Shown here piece by piece: positions 28,110 through 37,061 of a stretch of DNA of 64,000 bases. Location: positions 62,001 to 126,000 of the forward strand of contig NZ_LT906443.1 in the NCBI RefSeq assembly GCF_900187135.1, read 5' to 3'. This stretch comes from Corynebacterium ulcerans (lineage in GTDB: Bacteria; Actinomycetota; Actinomycetes; Mycobacteriales; Mycobacteriaceae). Under the pieces are notes generated by a model. The model was not told the origin of the DNA. It worked only from the letters and a program-made list of their open reading frames with translations, and made no database searches. The translations under genes were made by a program, and so were the position numbers. Position 1 is the stretch's first letter. Each line of letters begins with the position of its first letter.

Positions 28110-28134
28110 AATTTGAGTCACACTCAAATTTTTT
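28110..28134 (+). terminator. Hairpin with T-run after coaD
   Basis: AATTTGAGT (28110-28118) pairs with ACTCAAATT (28122-28130) around a 3-base loop and is followed by TTTT. The stem is AT-rich. It lies only 17 bases before the next ATG, so it could also act in the leader of the permease gene. Confidence 0.6.
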
Positions 28135-28150
28135 AGATGCTAGGAGCAAT

Positions 28151-28894
28151 ATGGGTCTCGCGCTGTTGGTTTTTGCGATCGTGGCTGTCGGGTCGTTACT
28201 ACAGCGAGTATCCGGCATGGGGCTTGGGCTAGTTGCTGGTTCGATTCTGAGCATCGTCATGGGCCCGATAGAGGGAATATTGGTGGTCAACCTCCTAGCC
28301 GCTATCAACGCAACTATGACCACTGTGATCGTGCGCAAGAGCGTCGATTGGAAAAAGTTTTGGCTCATTGCTCCGGTACTCGTGCTTGGTGCGATTCCTG
28401 GCGCATGGCTCATTAGAGTTGTGTCGGGGCCAACGCTGCAGGTTGTGGTGGGAACTTTGCTACTGGGCGCACTCGCCACAGTGACCTTTGGAGTTCAACG
28501 TATTCCCCACGCTCAAGGAAGAGCACCCGCTGTTATTGCAGGTATTATCGCCGGTTTTATGAATACCCTTGCAGGCATCGCAGGACCAGCTATTACCGTC
28601 TACGCGCAGGTGGCTCGGTGGCCGCAAGTACCTTTTGCGGCGACGCTGCAACCAATCTTCATAGTCTCAGGTTTGGTTTCCTTGACGGTAAAAGTAGCGT
28701 CAGGCGCGGGAACGGTGGCATCGGTGACTCCCTGGGTATGGATCTTTGGGATACTCGGCATGATCGCCGGAATTTTTATTGGTGCGAGAGCCTCCCAAAA
28801 GATTCCTCGTTCTACGGCAAGAAAGATTTCTCTGAGCGTGGCAACGCTAGGAGGCGTTATGGTTTTGCTCCGAGGCTTGGTAGGGCTCTTCTGA
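28151..28894 (+). CDS. TauE/SafE (DUF81) family membrane permease
   Basis: Around seven or eight hydrophobic helices in 247 residues. The two half-repeats each begin with a Gly/Pro-rich helix (VSGMGLGLVAGSI and GIIAGFMNTLAGIAGPAI), as in TauE/SafE proteins. Members export or import sulfonates, sulfite or organic anions; the substrate here is unknown. PhzF-like gene follows after 23 bases but with its own -10 box. Confidence 0.82.
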   Translation: MGLALLVFAIVAVGSLLQRVSGMGLGLVAGSILSIVMGPIEGILVVNLLAAINATMTTVIVRKSVDWKKFWLIAPVLVLGAIPGAWLIRVVSGPTLQVVVGTLLLGALATVTFGVQRIPHAQGRAPAVIAGIIAGFMNTLAGIAGPAITVYAQVARWPQVPFAATLQPIFIVSGLVSLTVKVASGAGTVASVTPWVWIFGILGMIAGIFIGARASQKIPRSTARKISLSVATLGGVMVLLRGLVGLF

Positions 28895-28917
28895 TCTGAG
28901 CCACATATATTTGACTC

Positions 28918-29736
28918 ATGCGTGTTTCCTACGTTGATGTTTTCTCCACCGGACCTTTAAGCGGTAACCCTGTGGCTGTAGTCCACGATGCCGACCAATT
29001 GTCGCAACGCCAGATGCAGCGCTTTGCGGCATGGACACATTTATCGGAAACTACTTTTCTCCTTGAGCCAACCACTCCCAACGCAGACTATAGAGTCAGA
29101 ATTTTTAGCCCCACCAAAGAATTTCCCTTTGCCGGACACCCCACCTTGGGCTCTGCGGCCGCGTGGCTTGCTGCAGGCGGAGTGATGCAGGGAGCGCATA
29201 TTGTCCAGGAATGCTCCGTGGGCTTAGTCCCGATACAGATCGATAAAGACGTGTTGTCTTTCCAGGCGCCTGCTCTGCTGGATACGTCGCCGCTTCCTCC
29301 GGAACAGATCCAACGCATTCCGCAGGCCTTGGGCATAACTTTTGATGACATCGTGAAGACTCAGCGAATTGACAACGGAACAGGATGGATCGGCGTTCTG
29401 CTTAGCCCAGGAGTCGACATACGAGGCATTAAGCCACACTATGCGCTGATGGAAGGACTCAAGCTTGGTGTGGTGAGCCTCCTAGATTCCAGCGACGGTG
29501 ATGTCATGGAAGTGCGCGCCTTCAACCCAGACATAGGGGAGGACCCGGTCACGGGGAGCCTGAACGCAGGGCTAGCCCAATGGCTTATCCGCGAGGGGAT
29601 GGTCCCTCCTTCCTACTCGGCGCGTCAGGGTGCCGTGCTAGGGCGGGCCGGAAAAATCTTTGTCTCGCAGCGTGCCGACGCCCTGTGGGTAGGCGGACAA
29701 TGCAGGCTTACTATCAGCGGAACCGTGAACATATAG
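28918..29736 (+). CDS. PhzF-family isomerase/epimerase
   Basis: Two-fold DAP-epimerase-like fold of the PhzF family. The catalytic Glu is in SETTFLL. The motifs FPFAGHPTLGSA and EDPVTGSLNAGLA bind the substrate carboxylate. At 272 residues it is full length. Family members have varied, mostly unknown substrates, and no phenazine genes are present. TATATT (28906-28911) is 6 bases before the ATG, so the mRNA is likely leaderless. Confidence 0.85.
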   Translation: MRVSYVDVFSTGPLSGNPVAVVHDADQLSQRQMQRFAAWTHLSETTFLLEPTTPNADYRVRIFSPTKEFPFAGHPTLGSAAAWLAAGGVMQGAHIVQECSVGLVPIQIDKDVLSFQAPALLDTSPLPPEQIQRIPQALGITFDDIVKTQRIDNGTGWIGVLLSPGVDIRGIKPHYALMEGLKLGVVSLLDSSDGDVMEVRAFNPDIGEDPVTGSLNAGLAQWLIREGMVPPSYSARQGAVLGRAGKIFVSQRADALWVGGQCRLTISGTVNI

Positions 29737-29744
29737 CTACAACA

Positions 29745-29780
29745 ATGCCCGAGGCGCTGTGTTCTCAGAGCCTCGGGCAT
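29745..29780. terminator. Bidirectional terminator between convergent genes
   Basis: ATGCCCGAGGC (29745-29755) pairs perfectly with GCCTCGGGCAT (29770-29780), followed by AAAAG. It lies between the phzF-like gene and the minus-strand amino-acid transporter operon. Confidence 0.85.
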
Positions 29781-29796
29781 AAAAGTAAAACGTTTT

Positions 29797-30564
29797 TTAG
29801 AGCAAGCTGGAGAGGAACGTCTTGGTGCGTTCGTGCTGAGGGTTATCAATAACCTGACGAGCATCACCGATTTCAACAATCACACCGCCATCCATGAAGG
29901 CGACGGTATCTGCGACTTCACGGGCAAAGCCCATCTCATGCGTGACCACCAACATGGTCATGCCGCCTTCTGCAAGGTCGCGCATCACTCGCAGAACTTC
30001 TCCTACCAACTCTGGGTCGAGGGCGGAGGTGGGCTCGTCGAAAAGCATAAGTTTGGGTTCCATGGCTACTGCACGCGCGATGGCTACGCGCTGCTGCTGA
30101 CCGCCAGAAAGCTGAGCCGGGTAAGCGTCTGCCTTATGCTGCAAGCCGACTTTCGCGAGTAGCTCCATGGCTTTGGCACGAGCCTCGGACTCCGGCACAC
30201 CTTTGACGTGAATGGGAGCCTCTATGATGTTTTCGATTGCGGTTCTGTGTGGGAACAAGTTGAAGCCTTGGAATACCATGCCGATATCGGCACGCTGACG
30301 CGCGGCTTCTTTCTCAGAAATCTCGTAGAGGATTCCGTCGCGTTCTTTATAACCGATCAGCTCACCATCTACGTACAGGCGGCCAGCGTTGATCTTTTCC
30401 AGGTGGTTAACACACCGCAAAAGCGTGGATTTACCAGAACCCGAGGGGCCAATGAGGCAAGTCACAGATCCCTGAGGAACTTCAAGATCGATGCCCTTGA
30501 GGACCTCAATTTGGCCGAAGTTCTTGCACAACTGCTGCGCACTAATCATGAGATTCTCAGCCAT
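29797..30564 (-). CDS. Polar amino-acid ABC transporter ATPase (GlnQ-like)
   Basis: ATPase of the glutamine/glutamate/cystine-type uptake family. It has Walker [10 protein letters not shown], signature LSGGQQQR, Walker [15 protein letters not shown] and switch [13 protein letters not shown]. The insertion between Walker A and the Q-loop ([16 protein letters not shown]) is common in this subfamily. ATG 30564 is preferred; a TTG two codons upstream overlaps the permease stop. It has about 255 residues and is the last gene of the operon. Confidence 0.9.
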   Translation of the reverse strand: MAENLMISAQQLCKNFGQIEVLKGIDLEVPQGSVTCLIGPSGSGKSTLLRCVNHLEKINAGRLYVDGELIGYKERDGILYEISEKEAARQRADIGMVFQGFNLFPHRTAIENIIEAPIHVKGVPESEARAKAMELLAKVGLQHKADAYPAQLSGGQQQRVAIARAVAMEPKLMLFDEPTSALDPELVGEVLRVMRDLAEGGMTMLVVTHEMGFAREVADTVAFMDGGVIVEIGDARQVIDNPQHERTKTFLSSLL

Positions 30565-30566
30565 TA

Positions 30567-31523
30567 TCAAGCGCCTTTCTGCGGGTTACGTGGGTGTCGA
30601 TGCTGCCGCGTAGGAGGTTCGGCGACGATATTGACGTTTTTGGGGAGGGTGCCTTCTGCGTCGGCAAGCGCTGCAAGCTGGCGAGCAGTCAGCTCACGTG
30701 TTGCGCCTCGGTCGAAATACTTTTCCAAGTAACTTTGCGCGACCATCAACAGCGAGGTAATTGCCAGGTACCAGGTTGCTGCCACAAGAAGCAGGGGTAC
30801 CGGATCAAACAGTGCTGCGGCGATATCGGTGGCGCGTCCGTAAAGCTCAGCGGTGTAAGGGATTGCTACGACCAGGGACGTGGTCTTGAGCAAAGAGATA
30901 AACTCGTTGCCCGTAGGAGGGACAATAATGCGCATCGCTTGGGGGAGGACCGTACGGCGAATGGTCATCCACCAGCTCATGCCCAAGGCTTTGGAGGCTT
31001 CAGTTTGCCCCTCGGGAACCGCCTGCAAACCAGAACGGACGATTTCTGCCATATATGCGGCCTCGTTGAGACCGAGTCCCAAAACTGCGAGTAGGAACAT
31101 ATTGGAGAGGGCATTTTCCAAGGATATTTCTGTAAAACCAAGGTTGACTGTTTGATACAGCGAACCGAGGAGACCCCAGAAGACGAGCTGGACGTAAACC
31201 GGAGTTCCACGGAATATCCACAGATAGAACCACGAGACAGTGCGCAGGACTGGATTAGGCGACATGCGCATGACGGCCACGGCACAGCCTAAGGCAACGC
31301 CCAGGATCATGGACAAGACCGTGATGGCCAGAGTGTGGCCTGCTGCTAAGGCGATACGAGTATCAAAGAGATACTGAACATACGTGTCCCAACCATATGC
31401 TTCATTGGTGGCCGCGCTGATGATAAACCAGAGGAACACCAGAAGAATAAGGACGGCTGCAACCCAGCGGCCGGGGTGACGCAGCGGCTTCGCTTGAATG
31501 GGTTTCGGTTGTGGGGAGGTCAT
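30567..31523 (-). CDS. Polar amino-acid ABC transporter permease
   Basis: HisM/GlnP-type permease of 318 residues with N-terminal helix 1 (about 20-42) and at least five helices. The coupling loop is [25 protein letters not shown]. The C-terminal tail of about 45 residues is polar, His/Arg-rich and longer than usual. It lies between the binding protein and ATPase genes and probably homodimerises, since only one permease gene is present. Confidence 0.9.
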   Translation of the reverse strand: MTSPQPKPIQAKPLRHPGRWVAAVLILLVFLWFIISAATNEAYGWDTYVQYLFDTRIALAAGHTLAITVLSMILGVALGCAVAVMRMSPNPVLRTVSWFYLWIFRGTPVYVQLVFWGLLGSLYQTVNLGFTEISLENALSNMFLLAVLGLGLNEAAYMAEIVRSGLQAVPEGQTEASKALGMSWWMTIRRTVLPQAMRIIVPPTGNEFISLLKTTSLVVAIPYTAELYGRATDIAAALFDPVPLLLVAATWYLAITSLLMVAQSYLEKYFDRGATRELTARQLAALADAEGTLPKNVNIVAEPPTRQHRHPRNPQKGA

Positions 31524-31568
31524 GTAGTTTCCTTATGTTTTTAGGGATAGCGGTTATGAGAGGGATGC

Positions 31569-32468
31569 TTATTGATCGATAGGTACTTCGTTGATCATCG
31601 CTGAGGAAACAAGCCCCTCATCAATTCCCCACATTTTGAGGATTCGTTGGTAATCGCCAGTGTTAATGAGGTGCTGCAGCGCAGCGGCTAGCGCCGTGCC
31701 GAGTTGAGATCCCTTAGGTACTGCAAAGCCGTAGGGGGCGGCGTCGCTGATGGATCCCACTGTTTCTAGCTTTCCTTCGGACCTAGAAATAGCCCATGCG
31801 AGTACCGGCGAATCTGCGACGAAGGCATCGGCGCGTCCTAAGACAAGCGCGGTTGCGGCCTGATCGCTGGTCTCATACGCGAGTACCTCGATAGGTTTTT
31901 TACCTTGAGCTACACACTCATCACTCATAGGACGCACAATATCTGTGTCGGCGACCGTTGTACGTTGCACTGCAATGGATAGACCGCATGCATTATTTGG
32001 GTCGATAGGTGAACCGACTTGTTGCCCCCACTGAACTCCCGCATAGAGGAAATCAACAAAGTCATAATTTTTCCGCCGCTCCTCATTGTCCGTAAAACCA
32101 GAGGCTCCCACGTCAATGGTTCCGGCGCTGAGAGAGGGGAGAATGAGGGAGAAATCCTGCTCGATTGGTTGATACTTAAGCCCCATAACTGATGAAGCTG
32201 CCCTCATAAGATCCATTTCCATCCCGATGATCTCATGACGAGAGTTCTTGAATTCAAATGGTGCGAATGGCGGGTTTGAACTTGCTACCAATGTTCCCTT
32301 TTCTGCAAGAGGTTGGGGGACAAGAGCAGCAATGTCGGGTACTGCGGGCGGCGAGACCTCTTCCCAACCGTCGGGGTGACCTTGTTCTTCATTGGTCACA
32401 CACGCGCTGAGTGAGACGGCAAGTGTAATCGCAGTACACAAGGCCAAGACACGGGTGCGGGATTTCAT
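31569..32468 (-). CDS. Amino-acid ABC transporter substrate-binding lipoprotein
   Basis: Family 3 periplasmic-type binding protein with a lipoprotein signal peptide and lipobox LSAC (Cys near 23). The mature domain starts around 60 with GTLVASSNPPFAPFEF and contains IDVGASGFTDNEERRKNYDF, the ligand-binding hinge region. At 299 residues it is typical. It is first in the operon. Transport of a polar amino acid is inferred; the exact ligand cannot be read. Confidence 0.9.
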   Translation of the reverse strand: MKSRTRVLALCTAITLAVSLSACVTNEEQGHPDGWEEVSPPAVPDIAALVPQPLAEKGTLVASSNPPFAPFEFKNSRHEIIGMEMDLMRAASSVMGLKYQPIEQDFSLILPSLSAGTIDVGASGFTDNEERRKNYDFVDFLYAGVQWGQQVGSPIDPNNACGLSIAVQRTTVADTDIVRPMSDECVAQGKKPIEVLAYETSDQAATALVLGRADAFVADSPVLAWAISRSEGKLETVGSISDAAPYGFAVPKGSQLGTALAAALQHLINTGDYQRILKMWGIDEGLVSSAMINEVPIDQ

Positions 32469-32516
32469 GGAGGAAATAATACCGCTTCCTACATATTATG
32501 TTTAATTGACAGGCTA

Positions 32517-32582
32517 AAAGCCATGGAAAATCGATGCAACCCCGTAATATCTTGTACGGGGAGCCATCGCTTCCATGGCTTT
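32517..32582 (-). terminator. Nested 24-bp hairpin downstream of the DUF368 gene
   Basis: Three stacked perfect stems: AAAGCCATGGAA/TTCCATGGCTTT (32517-32528/32571-32582), CGATG/CATCG (32532-32536/32565-32569) and CCCCGTA/TACGGGG (32540-32546/32555-32561). On the minus strand it ends in CTTTTAG, so it can terminate DUF368 transcription. It also lies directly upstream of the binding-protein gene promoter region. Confidence 0.75.
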
Positions 32583-32623
32583 GTTCAACCGAACGTGGTG
32601 GAGTTTAAGGGAAAACCTTAGGG

Positions 32624-33565
32624 TTAAGCGTTTTCTGATTCAGTGCTGGGCTTGGTGTTAAAACGACGTTCTATCAGCATGATTGCTGCTACAATTCCGC
32701 CTCCAACAAGGATCAAAAGAATAGTCATGCCGATGTTTCCGGAAGGTGCCGCAGGGGAGCCGGAAATATCCTGCCAAGGCCACAATGCACGGAGCGAACC
32801 AAGCATCAATCCCGCCATGGTAGCCAGCGTGATTGTTCGGTGAACAGTAATCAGATAATCCAGAATCTTGATAAAGCATGCAATTCCGGTCAATGCGCCG
32901 AGCGCAAACACGGTCATGACCGTGAGGTTACGGTCGCTGACCGCTCCGATGACTGGAGCGTAGAGGCCCAAAGACAAGAGGATGAAAGAGCCAGAAATAC
33001 CAGGCAAAACCAGGGCGCATACGGCTATCGCAGCAGCGAAGAAGATCACGACTAACGACGGATCAGTTTTTTCCTCGGACGTAAAACCTGTGCCGATAAA
33101 AGTAAGGATCGCCGCGATGATGAAAGCTGCAATGATGGCGACGCGTTTTTGTGAATAGTCTTTTCGGGAAATCATGAGCAATGGCACTGTAATAGAAACA
33201 GCCACCATGCCCAAGAAGAGGGCGCGAGCAGATTGTCCATGATTTTCCACGAAATTATGCATCACAGAAGAAAGCAAAAGAACCGTGGCCACCATGCCAA
33301 ATCCGACGCATGCGAGGAAGAGCCATTCCACGCGTCGTGCTGCTTCTTTCAACCCGGATGGGTTAGTAAACATGGTGCGAACTAAATGGAGTAGGGAATG
33401 GCCATTGTGGATAGCTCGTTCATAAATACCTACGACGAGCGCAACAGTGCCGCCGGAAACGCCGGGAACCATCTCAGCAAGACCAATAAGTCCGCCTGCG
33501 ATGACGTGCACAATGGAACCGGAGAAGGATGAGGACCTGGTAGTCGCTTGGGGTGTGGCTGCCAT
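32624..33565 (-). CDS. DUF368 membrane protein (PopT-type undecaprenyl-phosphate translocase family)
   Basis: A polytopic membrane protein of about 313 residues. The DUF368 hallmarks GGLIGLAEMVPGVSGGT near the N-terminus and LVLPGISGSFILL in the middle are the re-entrant repeats. DUF368 proteins have been shown in other bacteria to recycle undecaprenyl phosphate across the membrane for cell-wall synthesis; that role is transferred here by family. The frame extends 24 residues upstream, but ATG 33565 (MAATPQATTRSS) with purine-rich AAGAAAG before it is the likely start. The leader has an unusual structure, listed separately. Confidence 0.85.
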   Translation of the reverse strand: MAATPQATTRSSSFSGSIVHVIAGGLIGLAEMVPGVSGGTVALVVGIYERAIHNGHSLLHLVRTMFTNPSGLKEAARRVEWLFLACVGFGMVATVLLLSSVMHNFVENHGQSARALFLGMVAVSITVPLLMISRKDYSQKRVAIIAAFIIAAILTFIGTGFTSEEKTDPSLVVIFFAAAIAVCALVLPGISGSFILLSLGLYAPVIGAVSDRNLTVMTVFALGALTGIACFIKILDYLITVHRTITLATMAGLMLGSLRALWPWQDISGSPAAPSGNIGMTILLILVGGGIVAAIMLIERRFNTKPSTESENA

Positions 33566-33568
33566 GAA

Positions 33569-33607
33569 CCGCTTTCTTCTAGGTGGCCGTTGCAAGAAAG
33601 CGGCCAC
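33569..33607 (-). promoter_or_regulatory. Two competing helices over the DUF368 ribosome-binding site
   Basis: In mRNA order: A (33607-33601, GTGGCCG), B (33603-33594, CCGCTTTCTT), A' (33589-33583, CGGCCAC), B' (33578-33569, AAGAAAGCGG), then TTC and the ATG. A pairs perfectly with A', and B with B', but A and B share three bases and the pairs interleave. B' contains the purine-rich ribosome-binding site. The leader can thus be open (A:A') or closed (B:B'). Confidence 0.5.
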
Positions 33608-33748
33608 TGTAGTTGTTAAAAATGTACAGCTTGACACCTTAGACGGTTTTTTAAAGAAAGTCCTGATGGCTCACAAACCTGCACGGCATTGTGAAGAAGA
33701 AAAGCTGTGACGGGGAGTGGAGGAGATCGGTGGGAAATCGATAGGAAA

Positions 33749-33826
33749 TGTCGTTTTTGAGAACGCTAGCGAGTGTGCCGTTAGTAAAACCCCAGGACAA
33801 GATTTCTAGCGTTCTCAAAAACGACA
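33749..33826 (+). repeat. Palindromic intergenic repeat, copy 2
   Basis: Perfect 21-bp arms 33749-33769 and 33806-33826 enclose a 36-base loop containing GTAAAACCCCAGGAC. It lies between the 3' end of polA and the 5' leader of DUF368, both on the minus strand. The rest of the gap 33608-33933 shows no gene. Confidence 0.9.
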
Positions 33827-33933
33827 TTGTGGCTTCCTAGAACCAAAGCGGCAGGGCGCAACAAGTGAAAAGCAAAAGTGCGCTTGAAGGCTGTCTTGCC
33901 AACAAACGCACTTTCAGCTGCTGTATCTACCGC

Positions 33934-36594
33934 CTAGTGGGCTGCCACTTCCCAGTTAGGGCCACTACCTGCCGAAACCTCAAGTGGCACACGCAAAGAA
34001 ATGGCCGCATCCATTTCCTTTTCCACTATCTCACGCACCTGTCCCAACTCGTTTGGTGCAATTTCCACCACGAGTTCGTCATGAACCTGCAATAGCACGC
34101 GAGAGGAAACCCCAGCCTTTTTCAGTTCATGGTCAACACGGATCATTGCGACCTTGATAATGTCTGCGGCTGTTCCCTGGATAGGGGCATTAAGCGCAGC
34201 GCGTTCTGCGTTTTCGCGGGCTACTCGGTTATCTGAACCAAGCTCAGGAAGGTACCGACGCCTACCGAATAACGTAGAGGTGAAACCATCTTTTCGAGCC
34301 TGCTCCACCACGTTATCCAGATACTGTTTTACTCCACCGAAACGCTCAAAATAGCTCGTCATAATCTGCTTGGCTTCGCCAGCAGGAATATTTAGCTGCT
34401 GTCCGAGACCAAAGGCCGATAGACCATAGACCAAGCCATAGCTCATCGCTTTTACTCGACGACGCAACTCTGGCGTTACCTGATCTACCGGGACCTCGAA
34501 AACTCGAGAGCCGACGTAATTATGGAGATCTTCGCCTTTACGATAAGCCTCAATAAGACCTGGGTCCTCTGAAAGATGGGCCATCACACGCATTTCAATC
34601 TGGGAGTAATCCGCGGTAAGGAGTGTTTCATACCCTTCGTCCACGATGAATGCTGATCGGATTTTCCTACCGTCTTGCGTACGAACCGGGATGTTTTGCA
34701 GATTGGGTTCTGTTGAGCTTAAACGCCCCGTAGAAGCCACGGTCTGATTAAAAGTGGTGTGGATACGGCCATCTGACCCGACTGCTTTAATGAGCCCTTC
34801 CAGAGTCGTTTTCAGTTTCTGATTCTCGCGGTGCGCAAGGAGATGATCAAGGAAGGGGTCTGGATGTTTAACCGCCAACGCTTCAATCTCTTTAGCAGCT
34901 GTGGAGTATCCCGTCTTTGTCTTTTTAGTTTTAGGCAGACCCAGAGTCTCAAAGAGAACAACTTGGAGCTGTTTTGGGCTCGAAAGATTTAAGGACGGAT
35001 CACCCGCGATATGTCGAGCCGCCTCTTCATGTTCTTGAACTCGCTCGATAAAAACCTTGAGCTGATCTTCTAGAGTTTCCACGTCAACTGCGATGCCAAC
35101 GGCTTCCATCCGTGCCAGGATCAAGGCGAGTGGTAGTTCAAGATCGCGGTATAACTCGAACGAATCAATAGCTTCTAACTGCTTAGTCAGTGCCTCGGAA
35201 AGCTCAAGAATTGCAATGGCAGAATCGATGAGTTCTTCTGAGCCGGGCGCGTCGAGAAGCGAAAGTTGCCCCTGAGATTCCTCTCCAGAGAGCTGACGCT
35301 GCAGATGGCGCTGATAGACATCTTTCAAATCATAAGTTCGTTGACCCGGCCTAAGCAGATATGCAGCGATGGCCGTATCGTGCGCAATTCCGTTGAGTTC
35401 AAACCCACGGCCGGAGAGCATATGGAAAGTCGCTTTTGCCTCGTGTAGATACTTGGGGGCTTCGCTGCTCAGCCACTGTGCCAGAGCCTTTTCATCTTTC
35501 GGGTCAATATCTGAAAGATCAATGGCGATTACGCGGCGTTGCTTATCCGCGATCGCTAAAGCTTCAGCATCTCCGGTTGCCGGAGTGCCTCGTCCACGCA
35601 CATATACAGCAAGGCCTTCGCCCTCACGCTGTGCTAGCCACTCGTTAAGCGCTGTCTGCTCCACGGTGACTTCAGCGCGTTCTTCCATGATTGCCGTGGT
35701 TGCATCGGCTCCCACTGCTGCCATCACACGTTCGCGTAGGTTGGTACCAAATTCGAGCTCATCAAATTTTTCAGCCACGCCCACTACCTGCGCCGGTTTA
35801 AGGCCCAGTTCGTCGGGAGAATACGGTAGCTCAAGATCTTTCACCATCTCCGTCAGCGTCCGGTTCATCCGAACCTGCTCTAAACGCTCACGGAAGCTCG
35901 TACCAGCTTTACCTTTGATGTCATCAGCGTGTTCCAGCAGCTGATCGAGGCTGCCGTACTCGACAATCCATTTGGTGGCCGTTTTGGGCCCCACGCCGGG
36001 AATGTTGGGCAGATTATCCGAAGGGTCTCCTCGCAATGCCGCAAAGTCTGGGTATTGCGCAGGTGTGAGGCCATATTTCTCTTCCACGGCTTCAGGGGTA
36101 AAGCGATGGAGCACTGAGACCCCGCGCATCGGATAAAGAACGGTCGTGGTCTCGTTGACAAGCTGGAATGAATCACGGTCACCCGTGACAATGAGCGTCT
36201 CAAATCCCAGTGGCTGCGCGGCGGTGGCCAGCGTAGCGATGACGTCATCTGCCTCGTAGTTCTCTTTTTCCAGGGTGGTGATCCCCAAAACTTCAAGAAC
36301 CTCTTTAATGAGCTCGACCTGGCCTTTAAACTCTGGCGGCGTGGCTTCACGCTGAGCCTTATACTCAGGGAACATGTCTGTGCGGAAAGTCTTCCGGCCA
36401 ATATCAAAAGCCACCGCCACGTGAGACGGCTTCTCCTCATTCAAAAGAGAAGAGAGCATCGATAGGAATCCATAGACAGCGTTGGTCGCTTGTCCACCTG
36501 ATGTGGAAAAGTTTTCGGCCGGCAGCGCATAAAACGCGCGGAACGCCATCGAGTGGCCGTCGATAAGCATTAAACGGTTGCTAGTTGAAGTCAC
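33934..36594 (-). CDS. polA: DNA polymerase I
   Basis: Gap-filling and Okazaki-fragment-processing polymerase, 886 residues. The N-terminal 5'-3' exonuclease domain (about 1-290) has FDIGRKTFR, YEADD and VTGDRD acidic clusters and GVGPKTA. The middle 3'-5' exonuclease-like domain lacks the DxE metal motif (it reads VIAIDLSDIDPKD), so proofreading is probably absent, as in mycobacteria. The polymerase domain shows TADYSQIEMRVMAHLS and QVHDELV. The start is a GTG; TAGACT lies 6 bases upstream (36601-36606), indicating leaderless mRNA. Confidence 0.97.
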   Translation of the reverse strand: MTSTSNRLMLIDGHSMAFRAFYALPAENFSTSGGQATNAVYGFLSMLSSLLNEEKPSHVAVAFDIGRKTFRTDMFPEYKAQREATPPEFKGQVELIKEVLEVLGITTLEKENYEADDVIATLATAAQPLGFETLIVTGDRDSFQLVNETTTVLYPMRGVSVLHRFTPEAVEEKYGLTPAQYPDFAALRGDPSDNLPNIPGVGPKTATKWIVEYGSLDQLLEHADDIKGKAGTSFRERLEQVRMNRTLTEMVKDLELPYSPDELGLKPAQVVGVAEKFDELEFGTNLRERVMAAVGADATTAIMEERAEVTVEQTALNEWLAQREGEGLAVYVRGRGTPATGDAEALAIADKQRRVIAIDLSDIDPKDEKALAQWLSSEAPKYLHEAKATFHMLSGRGFELNGIAHDTAIAAYLLRPGQRTYDLKDVYQRHLQRQLSGEESQGQLSLLDAPGSEELIDSAIAILELSEALTKQLEAIDSFELYRDLELPLALILARMEAVGIAVDVETLEDQLKVFIERVQEHEEAARHIAGDPSLNLSSPKQLQVVLFETLGLPKTKKTKTGYSTAAKEIEALAVKHPDPFLDHLLAHRENQKLKTTLEGLIKAVGSDGRIHTTFNQTVASTGRLSSTEPNLQNIPVRTQDGRKIRSAFIVDEGYETLLTADYSQIEMRVMAHLSEDPGLIEAYRKGEDLHNYVGSRVFEVPVDQVTPELRRRVKAMSYGLVYGLSAFGLGQQLNIPAGEAKQIMTSYFERFGGVKQYLDNVVEQARKDGFTSTLFGRRRYLPELGSDNRVARENAERAALNAPIQGTAADIIKVAMIRVDHELKKAGVSSRVLLQVHDELVVEIAPNELGQVREIVEKEMDAAISLRVPLEVSAGSGPNWEVAAH

Positions 36595-36734
36595 GTGGTT
36601 AGTCTAGTTATTTTTTGTTTCGCTCACCTCCCCGCCATCATTGGGCCCAAGTTTTGCGAGAAAACCCGAACTTTTCCCCATCTACGAGCGGATTAGCCTT
36701 TTTATGCTCACGTCCGCTAATATTTTTTTGCAGC

Positions 36735-36808
36735 GCCCCTGTATCCCAATTGGCAGAGGAAACGGATTCAAAACCCGTGCAGTGTGAGTTCGAGTCTCAC
36801 CAGGGGCA
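36735..36808 (+). tRNA. tRNA-Leu (anticodon CAA), short variable loop, CCA encoded
   Basis: Acceptor GCCCCTG (36735-36741) pairs with CAGGGGC (36801-36807), discriminator A, and CCA is encoded at 36809-36811. The anticodon loop TTCAAAA gives CAA. The T-arm is GTGAG-TTCGAGT-CTCAC. The variable region is only GCAGT, whereas tRNA-Leu normally has a long arm; the D-stem and anticodon stem each have a weak pair. I recall similar short CAA tRNAs annotated as Leu in other actinobacteria. Confidence 0.85.
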
Positions 36809-36816
36809 CCATTTAT

Positions 36817-36860
36817 AAGCGCCATTTACTAGATTTATGCTGGTAGGTGGCGCTTTTTTT
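36817..36860 (+). terminator. Terminator of tRNA-Leu
   Basis: AAGCGCCA (36817-36824) pairs with TGGCGCTT (36848-36855), followed by a run of T. Confidence 0.85.
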
Positions 36861-36967
36861 ATGGTGTGGTGTTCTGGAGATAAACGGCAAAAGAGGACGT
36901 GGACGTTTTATTGGACACTCCAGTTTCATGTGCTGTGGCCTGCCTTCTGTGGGGGGAAAGCCAAAAA

Positions 36968-37045
36968 TGTCGTTTTTGAGAACGCTAGCGGGTGTGGTGC
37001 CTGTAAAACTCCAGGACGGGATTTTTAGCGTTCTCAAAAACGACA
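36968..37045 (+). repeat. Palindromic intergenic repeat, copy 3
   Basis: Arms 36968-36988 and 37026-37045 carry the same core as the other two copies (TCGTTTTTGAGAACGC); one base at the inner end is mismatched. The loop contains GTAAAACTCCAGGAC, clearly homologous to copy 2. It lies between tRNA-Leu and the convergent methyltransferase gene. Confidence 0.9.
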
Positions 37046-37061
37046 AAGAAGGGGCTAAGTC

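Noticed and set aside
33447..33710. 87-residue plus-strand frame at the DUF368 start
   Set aside because: Antisense to the DUF368 N-terminus and leader; no homology or ribosome-binding site.
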